A DNA stretch of 64,000 nucleotides from Auanema rhodensis. Its lineage: Eukaryota; Nematoda; Chromadorea; Rhabditida; Rhabditidae. Positions within the stretch are counted from its first letter, which is position 1. The number at the start of each line of letters is the position of its first letter. Shown here piece by piece: positions 36,221-49,587 of this stretch. The notes under the pieces were generated by a model that was not told the origin of the DNA, did no database searches, and saw nothing but the letters and a program-made list of their open reading frames with translations. The stretch spans positions 2,552,501-2,616,500 of the forward strand of contig OZ059900.1 of NCBI GenBank assembly GCA_964057225.1. The letters are read 5' to 3'. Position numbers and translations under genes: made by a program.

Positions 36221-39200
36221 AACACCATATACTCACCGATTTTTGGTACAAAATCTGTAATACTCGTAAATTTTGATCATATTCGTTAAGATTTGAGAAT
36301 CAAACATACAATACACAAAATCAGTCTATTTTTATGAGCTTGCACTGATATATATTCATTTTGATCAAAAAAGGTCGAAAATAGAAAGAATTTTTGAAAT
36401 TTCCGAGTTTTGAGTCTAATTTGGCTAAATCGCTCATATATATGATCAAAAGCATAGTTTTATTGTCTATAACAGCAAAAGTCATCAATTAAACGCTAGT
36501 GATGTTTAAATACTGAATTTCGCTCAAATAGCATTACTACACTAAGTATGGTCGTTTTTATGCCTTTAACACCATATACTCACCGATTTTTGGTACAAAA
36601 TCTGTAATACTTGTAAATTTTGATCATATTTGTTAAGATTCGAGAATCAAACACATAATACACGAAATAAGTCTATTTTTACAAGTTTGCACTGATATTT
36701 ATTCATTTTGATCAAAAAAGGTCGAAAATAGAAAGAATTTTTGAAATTTCCGAGTTTTGAGTCCAATTTGGCTAAATCGCTCATATATAAGATCAAAAGC
36801 ATAGTTTTATTGTCTATAACAACAAAAGTCATCAATTAAACGCTAGTGATGTTTAAATACTGAATTTCGCTCAAATAGCATTACTACACTAAGTATGGTC
36901 GTTTTTATGCCTTTAACACCATATACTCACCGATTTTTGGTACAAAATCTGTAATACTCGTAAATTTTGATCATATTCGTTAAGATTTGAGAATCAAACA
37001 TACAATACACAAAATCAGTCTATTTTTATGAGCTTGCACTGATATATATTCATTTTGATCAAAAAAGGTCGAAAATAGAAAGAATTTTTGAAATTTCCGA
37101 GTTTTGAGTCTAATTTGGCTAAATCGCTCATATATATGATCAGAAGCATAGGTGTATTGTCTATGACAACAAAAGTCATTAATTAAACACTAATGATGTT
37201 TAAATCACTAAATTTCGCTCTAATAGCATTACTACACTAAGTATGGTCGTTTTTATGCCTTTAACACCATATACTCACCGATTTTTGGTACAAAATCTGT
37301 AATACTCGTAAATTTTGATCATATTCGTTAAGATTTGAGAATCAAACATACAATACACAAAATCAGTCTATTTTTATGAGCTTGCACTGATATATATTCA
37401 TTTTGATCAAAAAAGGTCGAAAATAGAAAGAATTTTTGAAATTTCCGAGTTTTGAGTCTAATTTGGCTAAATCGCTCATATATATGATCAGAAGCATAGG
37501 TGTATTGTCTATGACAACAAAAGTCATTAATTAAACACTAATGATGTTTAAATCACTAAATTTCGCTCTAATAGCATTACTACACTAAGTATGGTCGTTT
37601 TTATGCCTTTAACACCATATACTAACCGATTTTTGGTACAAAATCTGTAATACTCGTAAATTTTGATCATATTCGTTAAGATTTGAGAATCAAACACACA
37701 ATACACAAAATCAGTCTATTTTTATGAGCTTGCACTGATATATATTCATTTTGATCAAAAAAGGTCGAAAATAGAAAGAATTTTTGAAATTTCCGAGTTT
37801 TGAGTCTAATTTGGCTAAATGGCTCATATATATGATCAGAAGCATAGGTGTATTGTCTATGACAACAAAAGTCATCAATTAAACGCTAGTGATGTTTAAA
37901 TACTGAATTTCGCTCAAATAGCATTACTACACTAAGTATGGTCGTTTTTATGCCTTTAACACCATATACTCACCGATTTTTGGTACAAAATCTGTAATAC
38001 TCGTAAATTTTGATCATATTCGTTAAGATTTGAGAATCAAACATACAATACACAAAATCAGTCTATTTTTATGAGCTTGCACTGATATATATTCATTTTG
38101 ATCAAAAAAGGTCGAAAATAGAAAGAATTTTTGAAATTTCCGAGTTTTGAGTCTAATTTGGCTAAATCGCTCATATATATGATCAAAAACATAGTTTTAC
38201 TGTCTATGATAACAAAAGTCTTCAAATATACACTAATAATGATTAAATCACTGAATTTCAGTCAAATAGCATTACTACACTAAGTATGGTCGTTTTTATG
38301 CCTTTAACACCATATACTCACCGATTTTTGGTACAAAATCTGTAATACTCGTAAATTTTGATCATATTCGTTAAGATTTGAGAATCAAACACACAATACA
38401 CAAAATCAGTCTATTTTTATGAGCTTGCACTGATATATATTCATTTTGATCAAAAAAGGTCGAAAATAGAAAGAATTTTGGAAATTTCCGAGTTTTGAGT
38501 CTAATTTGGCTAAATCGCTCATATATATGATCAGAAGCATAGGTGTATTGTCTATGACAACAAAAGTCATCAATTAAACGCTAGTGATGTTTTAATACTG
38601 AATTTCGCTCAAATAGCATTACTACACTAAGTATGGTCGTTTTTATGCCTTTAACACCATATACTCACCGATTTTTGGTACAAAATCTGTAATACTCGTA
38701 AATTTTGATCATATTCGTTAAGATTTGAGAATCAAACATACAATACACAAAATCAGTCTATTTTTATGAGCTTGCACTGATATATATTCATTTTGATCAA
38801 AAAAGGTCGAAAATAGAAAGAATTTTTGAAATTTCCGAGTTTTGAGTCTAATTTGGCTAAATCGCTCATATATATGATCAAAAGCATAGTTTTACTGTCT
38901 ATGATAACAAAAGTCTTCAATTATACACTAATAATGATTAAATCACTGAATTTCAGTCAAATAGCATTACTACACTAAGTATGGTCGTTTTTATGCCTTT
39001 AACACCATATACTCACCGATTTTTGGTACAAAATCTGTAATACTTGTAAATTTTGATCATATTTGTTAAGATTCGAGAATCAAACACATAATACACGAAA
39101 TAAGTCTATTTTTACAAGTTTGCACTGATATTTATTCATTTTGATCAAAAAAGGTCGAAAATAGAAAGAATTTTTGAAATTTCCGAGTTTTGAGTCTAAT

Positions 39201-40463
39201 TTGGCTAAATCGCTCATATATATGATCAGAAGCATAGTTTTATTGTCTATGACAACAAAAGTCATCAATTAAACGCTAGTGATGTTTAAATACTGATTTT
39301 CGCTCAAATAGCATTACTACACTAAGTATGGTCGTTTTTATGCCTTTAACACCATATACTCACCGATTTTTGGTACAAAATCTGTAATACTCGTAAATTT
39401 TGATCATATTCGTTAAGATTTGAAAATCAAACACATAATACACGAAATAAGTCTATTTTTATGAGTTTGCACTGATATTTATTCATTTTGATCAAAAAAG
39501 GTCGAAAATAGAAAGAATTTTTGAAATTTCCGAGATTTGAGTCTAATTTGGCTAAATCGCTCATATATATGATCAGAAGCATAGTTTTATTGTCTATGAC
39601 AACAAAAATCATCAATTAAACGCTAGTGATGTTTAAATACTGATTTTCGCTCAAATAGCATTACTACACTAAGTATGGTCGTTTTTATGCCTTTAACACC
39701 ATATACTCACCGATTTTTGGTACAAAATCTGTAATACTCGTAAATTTTGATCATATTCGTTAAGATTTGAGAATCAAACATACAATACACAAAATCAGTC
39801 CATTTTTATGAGCTTGCACTGATATATATTCATTTTGATCAAAAAAGGTCGAAAATAGAAAGAATTTTTGAAATTTCCGAGTTTTGAGTCTAATTTGGCT
39901 AAATCGCTCATATATATGATCAGAAGCATAGTTTTATTGTCTATGACAACAAAAATCATCAATTAAACGCTAGTGATGTTTAAATACTGATTTTCGCTCA
40001 AATAGCATTACTACACTAAGTATGGTCGTTTTTATGCCTTTAACACCATATACTCACCGATTTTTGGTACAAAATCTGTAATACTCGTAAAATTTGATCA
40101 TATTTGTTAAGATTTGAGAATCAAACACACAATACACAAAATCAGTCTATTTTTATGAGTTTACACTGATATATATTCATTTTCATCAAAAAAGGTCGAA
40201 AATAGAAAGAATTTTTGAATTTTCCGAGTTTTGAGTCGAATTGGGCTAAATCGCTCATATATATGATCAAAAGCATAGTTTTACTGTCTATGATAACAAA
40301 AGTCTTCAAATATACACTAATAATGATTAAATCACTGAATTTCACTCAAATAGCATTACTACACTAAGTATGGTCGTTTTTATGCCTTTAACACCATATA
40401 CTCACCGATTTTTGGTACAAAATCTGTAATACTTGTAAATTTTGATCATATTTGTTAAGATTC

Positions 40464-40547
40464 GAGAATCAAACACATAATACACAAAATAAGTCTATTT
40501 TTTTTGAGAATCAAACATACAATACACAAAATCAGTCTATTTTTATG
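40464..40547 (+). repeat. 42-bp duplication in a 389-bp monomer
   Basis: GAGAATCAAACA occurs at 40464 and 40506. The first unit is Q-like (CATAATACACAAAATAAG) and the second P-like (CATACAATACACAAAATCAG). The host monomer is 40390-40778. Confidence 0.9.
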
Positions 40548-41126
40548 AGCTTGCACTGATATATATTCATTTTGATCAAAAAAGGTCGAAAATAGAAAGA
40601 ATTTTTGAAATTTCCGAGTTTTGAGTCTAATTTGGCTAAATCGCTCATATATATGATCAGAAGCATAGTTTTATTGTCTATGACAACAAAAATCATCAAT
40701 TAAACGCTAGTGATGTTTAAATACTGATTTTCGCTCAAATAGCATTACTACACTAAGTATGGTCGTTTTTATGCCTTTAACACCATATACTCACCGATTT
40801 TTGGTACAAAATCTGTAATACTCGTAAAATTTGATCATATTTGTTAAGATTTGAGAATCAAACACACAATACACAAAATCAGTCTATTTTTATGAGTTTA
40901 CACTGATATATATTCATTTTCATCAAAAAAGGTCGAAAATAGAAAGAATTTTTGAATTTTCCGAGTTTTGAGTCAAATTGGGCTAAATCGCTCATATATA
41001 TGATCAAAAGCATAGTTTTACTGTCTATGATAACAAAAGTCTTCAAATATACACTAATAATGATTAAATCACTGAATTTCACTCAAATAGCATTACTACA
41101 CTAAGTATGGTCGTTTTTATGCCTTT

Positions 41127-43904
41127 AACACCATATACTCACCGATTTTTGGTACAAAATCTGTAATACTTGTAAATTTTGATCATATTTGTTAAGATTC
41201 GAGAATCAAACACATAATACACAGAATAAGTCTATTTTTACAAGTTTGCACTGATATTTATTCATTTTGATCAAAAAAGGTCGAAAATAGAAAGAATTTT
41301 TGAAATTTCCGAGTTTTGAGTCCAATTTGGCTAAATCGCTCATATATATGATCAAAAGCATAGTTTTATTGTCTATAACAACAAAAGTCATCAATTAAAC
41401 GCTAGTGATGTTTAAATACTGAATTTCGCTCAAATAGCATTACTACACTAAGTATGGTCGTTTTTATGCCTTTAACACCATATACTCACCGATTTTTGGT
41501 ACAAAATCTATAATACTCGTAAATTTTGATCATATTCGTTAAGATTTGAGAATCAAACATACAATACACAAAATCAGTCTATTTTTATGAGCTTGCACTG
41601 ATATATATTCATTTTGATCAAAAAAGGTCGAAAATAGAAAGAATTTTTGAAATTTCCGAGTTTTGAGTCTAATTTGGCTAAATCGCTCATATATATGATC
41701 AAAAGCATAGTTTTATTGTCTATGACAACAAAAGTCATCAATTAAACGCTAGTGATGTTTAAATACTGAATTTCGCTCAAATAGCATTACTACACTAAGT
41801 ATGGTCGTTTTTATGCCTTTAACACTATATACTCACCGATTTTTGGTACAAAATCTGTAATACTCGTAAATTTTGATCATATTCGTTAAGATTTGAGAAT
41901 CAAACATACAATACACAAAATCAGTCTATTTTTATGAGCTTGCACTGATATATATTCATTTTGATCAAAAAAGGTCGAAAATTGAAAGAATTTTTGAAAT
42001 TTCCGAGTTTTGAGTCTAATTTGGCTAAATCGCTCATATATATGATCAGAAGCATAGTTTTATTGTCTATGACAACAAAAGTCATCAATTAAACGCTAGT
42101 GATGTTTAAATACTGATTTTCGCTCAAATAGCATTACTACACTAAGTATGGTCGTTTTTATGCCTTTAACACCATATACTCACCGATTTTTGGTACAAAA
42201 TCTGTAATACTCGTAAATTTTGATCATATTCGTTAAGATTTGAAAATCAAACACATAATACACGAAATCAGTCTATTTTTATGAGCTTGCACTGATATAT
42301 ATTCATTTTGATCAAAAAAGGTCGAAAATAGAAAGAATTTTGGAAATTTCCGAGTTTTGAGTCTAATTTGGCTAAATCGCTCATATATATGATCAAAAGC
42401 ATAGTTTTACTGTCTATGATAACAAAAGTCTTCAAATATACACTAATAATGATTAAATCACTGAATTTCACTCAAATAGCATTACTACACTAAGTATGGT
42501 CGTTTTTATGCCTTTAACACCATATACTCACCGATTTTTGGTACAAAATCTGTAATACTTGTAAATTTTGATCATATTTGTTAAGATTCGAGAATCAAAC
42601 ACATAATACACAAAATAAGTCTATTTTTACAAGTTTGCACTGATATTTATTCATTTTGATCAAAAAAGGTCGAAAATAGAAAGAATTTTTGAAATTTCCG
42701 AGTTTTGAGTCCAATTTGGCTAAATCGCTCATATATATGATCAAAAGCATAGTTTTATTGTCTATAACAACAAAAGTCATCAATTAAACGCTAGTGATGT
42801 TTAAATACTGAATTTCGCTCAAATAGCATTACTACACTAAGTATGGTCGTTTTTATGCCTTTAACACCATATACTCACCGATTTTTGGTACAAAATCTAT
42901 AATACTCGTAAATTTTGATCATATTCGTTAAGATTTGAGAATCAAACATACAATACACAAAATCAGTCTATTTTTATGAGCTTGCACTGATATATATTCA
43001 TTTTGATCAAAAAAGGTCGAAAATAGAAAGAATTTTTGAAATTTCCGAGTTTTGAGTCTAATTTGGCTAAATCGCTCATATATATGATCAAAAGCATAGT
43101 TTTATTGTCTATGACAACAAAAGTCATCAATTAAACGCTAGTGATGTTTAAATACTGAATTTCGCTCAAATAGCATTACTACACTAAGTATGGTCGTTTT
43201 TATGCCTTTAACACTATATACTCACCGATTTTTGGTACAAAATCTGTAATACTCGTAAATTTTGATCATATTCGTTAAGATTTGAGAATCAAACATACAA
43301 TACACAAAATCAGTCTATTTTTATGAGCTTGCACTGATATATATTCATTTTGATCAAAAAAGGTCGAAAATAGAAAGAATTTTTGAAATTTCCGAGTTTT
43401 GAGTCTAATTTGGCTAAATCGCTCATATATATGATCAGAAGCATAGTTTTATTGTCTATGACAACAAAAGTCATCAATTAAACGCTAGTGATGTTTAAAT
43501 ACTGATTTTCGCTCAAATAGCATTACTACACTAAGTATGGTCGTTTTTATGCCTTTAACACCATATACTCACCGATTTTTGGTACAAAATCTGTAATACT
43601 CGTAAATTTTGATCATATTCGTTAAGATTTGAAAATCAAACACATAATACACGAAATCAGTCTATTTTTATGAGCTTGCACTGATATATATTCATTTTGA
43701 TCAAAAAAGGTCGAAAATAGAAAGAATTTTTGAAATTTCCGAGTTTTGAGTCTAATTTGGCTAAATCGCTCATATATATGATCAAAAGCATAGTTTTACT
43801 GTCTATGATAACAAAAGTCTTCAAATATACACTAATAATGATTAAATCACTGAATTTCACTCAAATAGCATTACTACACTAAGTATGGTCGTTTTTATGC
43901 CTTT
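41127..43904 (+). repeat. 1389-bp tetramer sub-HOR, two units in copy A
   Basis: Units 41127-42515 and 42516-43904 share the order: Q monomer with TTTACAAG; P monomer with ATCTATAATACTCG; monomer starting AACACTATATAC; monomer with TTTGAAAATC. A third, slightly altered unit is at 44642-46029. The set recurs in copy B at 55189-57966 and 58704-60091. Confidence 0.85.
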
Positions 43905-43978
43905 AACACCATATACTCACCGATTTTTGGTACAAAATCTGTAATACTTGTAAATTTTGATCATATTTGTTAAGATTC

Positions 43979-44062
43979 GAGAATCAAACACATAATACAC
44001 AAAATAAGTCTATTTTTTTCGAGAATCAAACATACAATACACAAAATCAGTCTATTTTTATG
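43979..44062 (+). repeat. 42-bp duplication in a 389-bp monomer
   Basis: GAGAATCAAACA at 43979 and 44021, host monomer 43905-44293. Base 44020 is C here and T in the copy B counterpart. Confidence 0.9.
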
Positions 44063-44641
44063 AGCTTGCACTGATATATATTCATTTTGATCAAAAAAGG
44101 TCGAAAATAGAAAGAATTTTTGAAATTTCCGAGTTTTGAGTCTAATTTGGCTAAATCGCTCATATATATGATCAGAAGCATAGTTTTATTGTCTATGACA
44201 ACAAAAATCATCAATTAAACGCTAGTGATGTTTAAATACTGATTTTCGCTCAAATAGCATTACTACACTAAGTATGGTCGTTTTTATGCCTTTAACACCA
44301 TATACTCACCGATTTTTGGTACAAAATCTGTAATACTCGTAAAATTTGATCATATTTGTTAAGATTTGAGAATCAAACACACAATACACAAAATCAGTCT
44401 ATTTTTATGAGTTTACACTGATATATATTCATTTTCATCAAAAAAGGTCGAAAATAGAAAGAATTTTTGAATTTTCCGAGTTTTGAGTCGAATTGGGCTA
44501 AATCGCTCATATATATGATCAAAAGCATAGTTTTACTGTCTATGATAACAAAAGTCTTCAAATATACACTAATAATGATTAAATCACTGAATTTCACTCA
44601 AATAGCATTACTACACTAAGTATGGTCGTTTTTATGCCTTT

Positions 44642-46029
44642 AAAACCATATACTCACCGATTTTTGGTACAAAATCTGTAATACTTGTAAATTTTGATCA
44701 TATTTGTTAAGATTCGAGAATCAAACACATAATACACAAAATAAGTCTATTTTTACAAGTTTGCACTGATATTTATTCATTTTGATCAAAAAAGGTCGAA
44801 AATAGAAAGAATTTTTGAAATTTCCGAGTTTTGAGTCCAATTTGGCTAAATCGCTCATATATATGATCAAAAGCATAGTTTTATTGTCTATAACAACAAA
44901 AGTCATCAATTAAACGCTAGTGATGTTTAAATACTGAATTTCGCTCAAATAGCATTACTACACTAAGTATGGTCGTTTTTATGCCTTTAACACCATATAC
45001 TCACCGATTTTTGGTACAAAATCTATAATACTCGTAAATTTTGATCATATTCGTTAAGATTTGAGAATCAAACATACAATACACAAAATCAGTCTATTTT
45101 TATGAGCTTGCACTGATATATATTCATTTTGATCAAAAAAGGTCGAAAATAGAAAGAATTTTTGAAATTTCCGAGTTTTGAGTCTAATTTGGCTAAATCG
45201 CTCATATATATGATCAAAAGCATAGTTTTATTGTCTATTACAACAAAAGTCATCAATTAAACGCTAGTGATGTTTAAATACTGAATTTCGCTCAAATAGC
45301 ATTACTACACTAAGTATGGTCGTTTTTATGCCTTTAACACTATATACTCACCGATTTTTGGTACAAAATCTGTAATACTCGTAAATTTTGATCATATTCG
45401 TTAAGATTTGAGAATCAAACATACAATACACAAAATCAGTCTATTTTTATGAGCTTGCACTGATATATATTCATTTTGATCAAAAAAGGTCGAAAATAGA
45501 AAGAATTTTTGAAATTTCCGAGTTTTGAGTCTAATTTGGCTAAATCGCTCATATATATGATCAGAAGCATAGTTTTATTGTCTATGACAACAAAAGTCAT
45601 CAATTAAACGCTAGTGATGTTTAAATACTGATTTTCGCTCAAATAGCATTACTACACTAAGTATGGTCGTTTTTATGCCTTTAACACCATATACTCACCG
45701 ATTTTTGGTACAAAATCTGTAATACTCGTAAATTTTGATCATATTCGTTAAGATTTGAAAATCAAACACATAATACACGAAATCAGTCTATTTTTATGAG
45801 CTTGCACTGATATATATTCATTTTGATCAAAAAAGGTCGAAAATAGAAAGAATTTTTGAAATTTCCGAGTTTTGAGTCTAATTTGGCTAAATCGCTCATA
45901 TATATGATCAGAAGCATAGTTTTATTGTCTATGACAACAAAAATCATCAATTAAACGCTAGTGATGTTTAAATACTGATTTTCGCTCAAATAGCATTACT
46001 ACACTAAGTATGGTCGTTTTTATGCCTTT
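44642..46029 (+). repeat. Third tetramer sub-HOR unit in copy A
   Basis: Same four-monomer order as 41127-42515. The first monomer begins AAAACC, the second carries TCTATTACAAC, and the fourth ends with an a-type V2 (AAAAATCATC), making the unit 1388 bp. Confidence 0.82.
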
Positions 46030-46451
46030 AACACCATATACTCACCGATTTTTGGTACAAAATCTGTAATACTCGTAAAATTTGATCATATTTGTTAAGA
46101 TTTGAGAATCAAACACACAATACACAAAATCAGTCTATTTTTATGAGTTTACACTGATATATATTCATTTTCATCAAAAAAGGTCGAAAATAGAAAGAAT
46201 TTTTGAATTTTCCGAGTTTTGAGTCTAATTTGGCTAAATCGCTCATATATATGATCAAAAGCATAGTTTTACTGTCTATGATAACAAAAGTCTTCAAATA
46301 TACACTAATAATGATTAAATCACTGAATTTCACTCAAATAGCATTACTACACTAAGTATGGTCGTTTTTATGCCTTTAACACCATATACTCACCGATTTT
46401 TGGTACAAAATCTGTAATACTTGTAAATTTTGATCATATTTGTTAAGATTC

Positions 46452-46535
46452 GAGAATCAAACACATAATACACAAAATAAGTCTATTTTTTTTGAGAATC
46501 AAACATACAATACACAAAATCAGTCTATTTTTATG
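46452..46535 (+). repeat. 42-bp duplication in a 389-bp monomer
   Basis: GAGAATCAAACA at 46452 and 46494, host monomer 46378-46766. The same monomer then switches to a TCCAATTTGG tail, the point where copies A and B diverge. Confidence 0.9.
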
Positions 46536-48576
46536 AGCTTGCACTGATATATATTCATTTTGATCAAAAAAGGTCGAAAATAGAAAGAATTTTTGAAATT
46601 TCCGAGTTTTGAGTCCAATTTGGCTAAATCGCTCATATATATGATCAAAAGCATAGTTTTATTGTCTATAACAACAAAAGTCATCAATTAAACGCTAGTG
46701 ATGTTTAAATACTGAATTTCGCTCAAATAGCATTACTACACTAAGTATGGTCGTTTTTATGCCTTTAACACCATATACTCACCGATTTTTGGTACAAAAT
46801 CTATAATACTCGTAAATTTTGATCATATTCGTTAAGATTTGAGAATCAAACATACAATACACAAAATCAGTCTATTTTTATGAGCTTGCACTGATATATA
46901 TTCATTTTGATCAAAAAAGGTCGAAAATAGAAAGAATTTTTGAAATTTCCGAGTTTTGAGTCTAATTTGGCTAAATCGCTCATATATATGATCAAAAGCA
47001 TAGTTTTATTGTCTATGACAACAAAAGTCATCAATTAAACGCTAGTGATGTTTAAATACTGAATTTCGCTCAAATAGCATTACTACACTAAGTATGGTCG
47101 TTTTTATGCCTTTAACACTATATACTCACCGATTTTTGGTACAAAATCTGTAATACTCGTAAATTTTGATCATATTCGTTAAGATTTGAGAATCAAACAT
47201 ACAATACACAAAATCAGTCTATTTTTATGAGCTTGCACTGATATATATTCATTTTGATCAAAAAAGGTCGAAAATAGAAAGAATTTTTGAAATTTCCGAG
47301 TTTTGAGTCTAATTTGGCTAAATCGCTCATATATATGATCAGAAGCATAGTTTTATTGTCTATGACAACAAAAGTCATCAATTAAACGCTAGTGATGTTT
47401 AAATACTGATTTTCGCTCAAATAGCATTACTACACTAAGTATGGTCGTTTTTATGCCTTTAACACCATATACTCACCGATTTTTGGTACAAAATCTGTAA
47501 TACTCGTAAATTTTGATCATATTCGTTAAGATTTGAAAATCAAACACATAATACACGAAATAAGTCTATTTTTATGAGTTTGCACTGATATTTATTCATT
47601 TTGATCAAAAAAGGTCGAAAATAGAAAGAATTTTTGAAATTTCCGAGTTTTGAGTCTAATTTGGCTAAATCGCTCATATATATGATCAGAAGCATAGTTT
47701 TATTGTCTATGACAACAAAAATCATCAATTAAACGCTAGTGATGTTTAAATACTGATTTTCGCTCAAATAGCATTACTACACTAAGTATGGTCGTTTTTA
47801 TGCCTTTAACACCATATACTCACCGATTTTTGGTACAAAATCTGTAATACTCGTAAATTTTGATCATATTCGTTAAGATTTGAGAATCAAACATACAATA
47901 CACAAAATCAGTCTATTTTTATGAGCTTGCACTGATATATATTCATTTTGATCAAAAAAGGTCGAAAATAGAAAGAATTTTTGAAATTTCCGAGTTTTGA
48001 GTCTAATTTGGCTAAATCGCTCATATATATGATCAGAAGCATAGTTTTATTGTCTATGACAACAAAAATCATCAATTAAACGCTAGTGATGTTTAAATAC
48101 TGATTTTCGCTCAAATAGCATTACTACACTAAGTATGGTCGTTTTTATGCCTTTAACACCATATACTCACCGATTTTTGGTACAAAATCTGTAATACTCG
48201 TAAAATTTGATCATATTTGTTAAGATTTGAGAATCAAACACACAATACACGAAATCAGTCTATTTTTATGAGTTTACACTGATATATATTCATTTTCATC
48301 AAAAAAGGTCGAAAATAGAAAGAATTTTTGAATTTTCCGAGTTTTGAGTCGAATTGGGCTAAATCGCTCATATATATGATGAAAAGCATAGTTTTACTGT
48401 CTATGATAACAAAAGTCTTCAAATATACACTAATAATGATTAAATCACTGAATTTCACTCAAATAGCATTACTACACTAAGTATGGTCGTTTTTATGCCT
48501 TTAACACCATATACTCACCGATTTTTGGTACAAAATCTGTAATACTTGTAAATTTTGATCATATTTGTTAAGATTC

Positions 48577-48660
48577 GAGAATCAAACACATAATACACAA
48601 AATAAGTCTATTTTTTTTGAGAATCAAACATACAATACACAAAATCAGTCTATTTTTATG
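48577..48660 (+). repeat. 42-bp duplication in a 389-bp monomer
   Basis: GAGAATCAAACA at 48577 and 48619, host monomer 48503-48891. It has no positional counterpart in copy B. Confidence 0.9.
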
Positions 48661-49239
48661 AGCTTGCACTGATATATATTCATTTTGATCAAAAAAGGTC
48701 GAAAATAGAAAGAATTTTTGAAATTTCCGAGTTTTGAGTCTAATTTGGCTAAATCGCTCATATATATGATCAGAAGCATAGTTTTATTGTCTATGACAAC
48801 AAAAATCATCAATTAAACGCTAGTGATGTTTAAATACTGATTTTCGCTCAAATAGCATTACTACACTAAGTATGGTCGTTTTTATGCCTTTAACACCATA
48901 TACTCACCGATTTTTGGTACAAAATCTGTAATACTCGTAAAATTTGATCATATTTGTTAAGATTTGAGAATCAAACACACAATACACAAAATCAGTCTAT
49001 TTTTATGAGTTTACACTGATATATATTCATTTTCATCAAAAAAGGTCGAAAATAGAAAGAATTTTTGAATTTTCCGAGTTTTGAGTCGAATTGGGCTAAA
49101 TCGCTCATATATATGATCAAAAGCATAGTTTTACTGTCTATGATAACAAAAGTCTTCAAATATACACTAATAATGATTAAATCACTGAATTTCACTCAAA
49201 TAGCATTACTACACTAAGTATGGTCGTTTTTATGCCTTT

Positions 49240-49587
49240 AACACCATATACTCACCGATTTTTGGTACAAAATCTGTAATACTTGTAAATTTTGATCATA
49301 TTCGTTAAGATTCGAGAATCAAACACATAATACACGAAATAAGTCTAGTTTTATGAGTTTGCACTGATATTTATTCATTTTGATCAAAAAAGGTCGAAAA
49401 TAGAAAGAATTTTTGAATTTTCCGAGTTTTGAGTCCAATTGGGCTAAATCGCTCATATAGATGATCAAAAGCATAGTTTTACTGTCTATGATAACAAAAG
49501 TCTTCAAATATACACTAATAATGATTAAATCACTGAATTTCAGTCAAATAGCATTACTACACTAAGTATGGTCGTTTTTATGCCTTT
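49240..49587 (+). repeat. Hybrid e/g monomer at the A-B boundary
   Basis: The 5' two-thirds are e-type (TCTAGTTTT, CCAATTGGGC, CATATAGATG, AAAAGCATAG). The tail from about 49483 is g/d-type (TCTTC, ATGATTAAATCACTG, TTTCAGTC). In copy A the equivalent monomer is wholly g-type. The switch marks the exchange that joined copy A to copy B. Confidence 0.82.

Larger units (their letters stand above)
35421..49482 (+). repeat. Large HOR, copy A (14,062 bp, about 40 monomers)
   Basis: From 35421 to about 46615 this matches 49483-60677 at a constant offset of 14,062, about 11.2 kb. Differences noticed: near 36474 (ATAACAGC against ATAACAAC), 41224 (ACAGAATAAG against ACAAAATAAG) and 44020 (C against T). 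The remaining part, about 46616-49482, is not in the same place in copy B. It is built from the same monomer types, including 42-bp-duplication monomers at 46378 and 48503. Confidence 0.88.
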
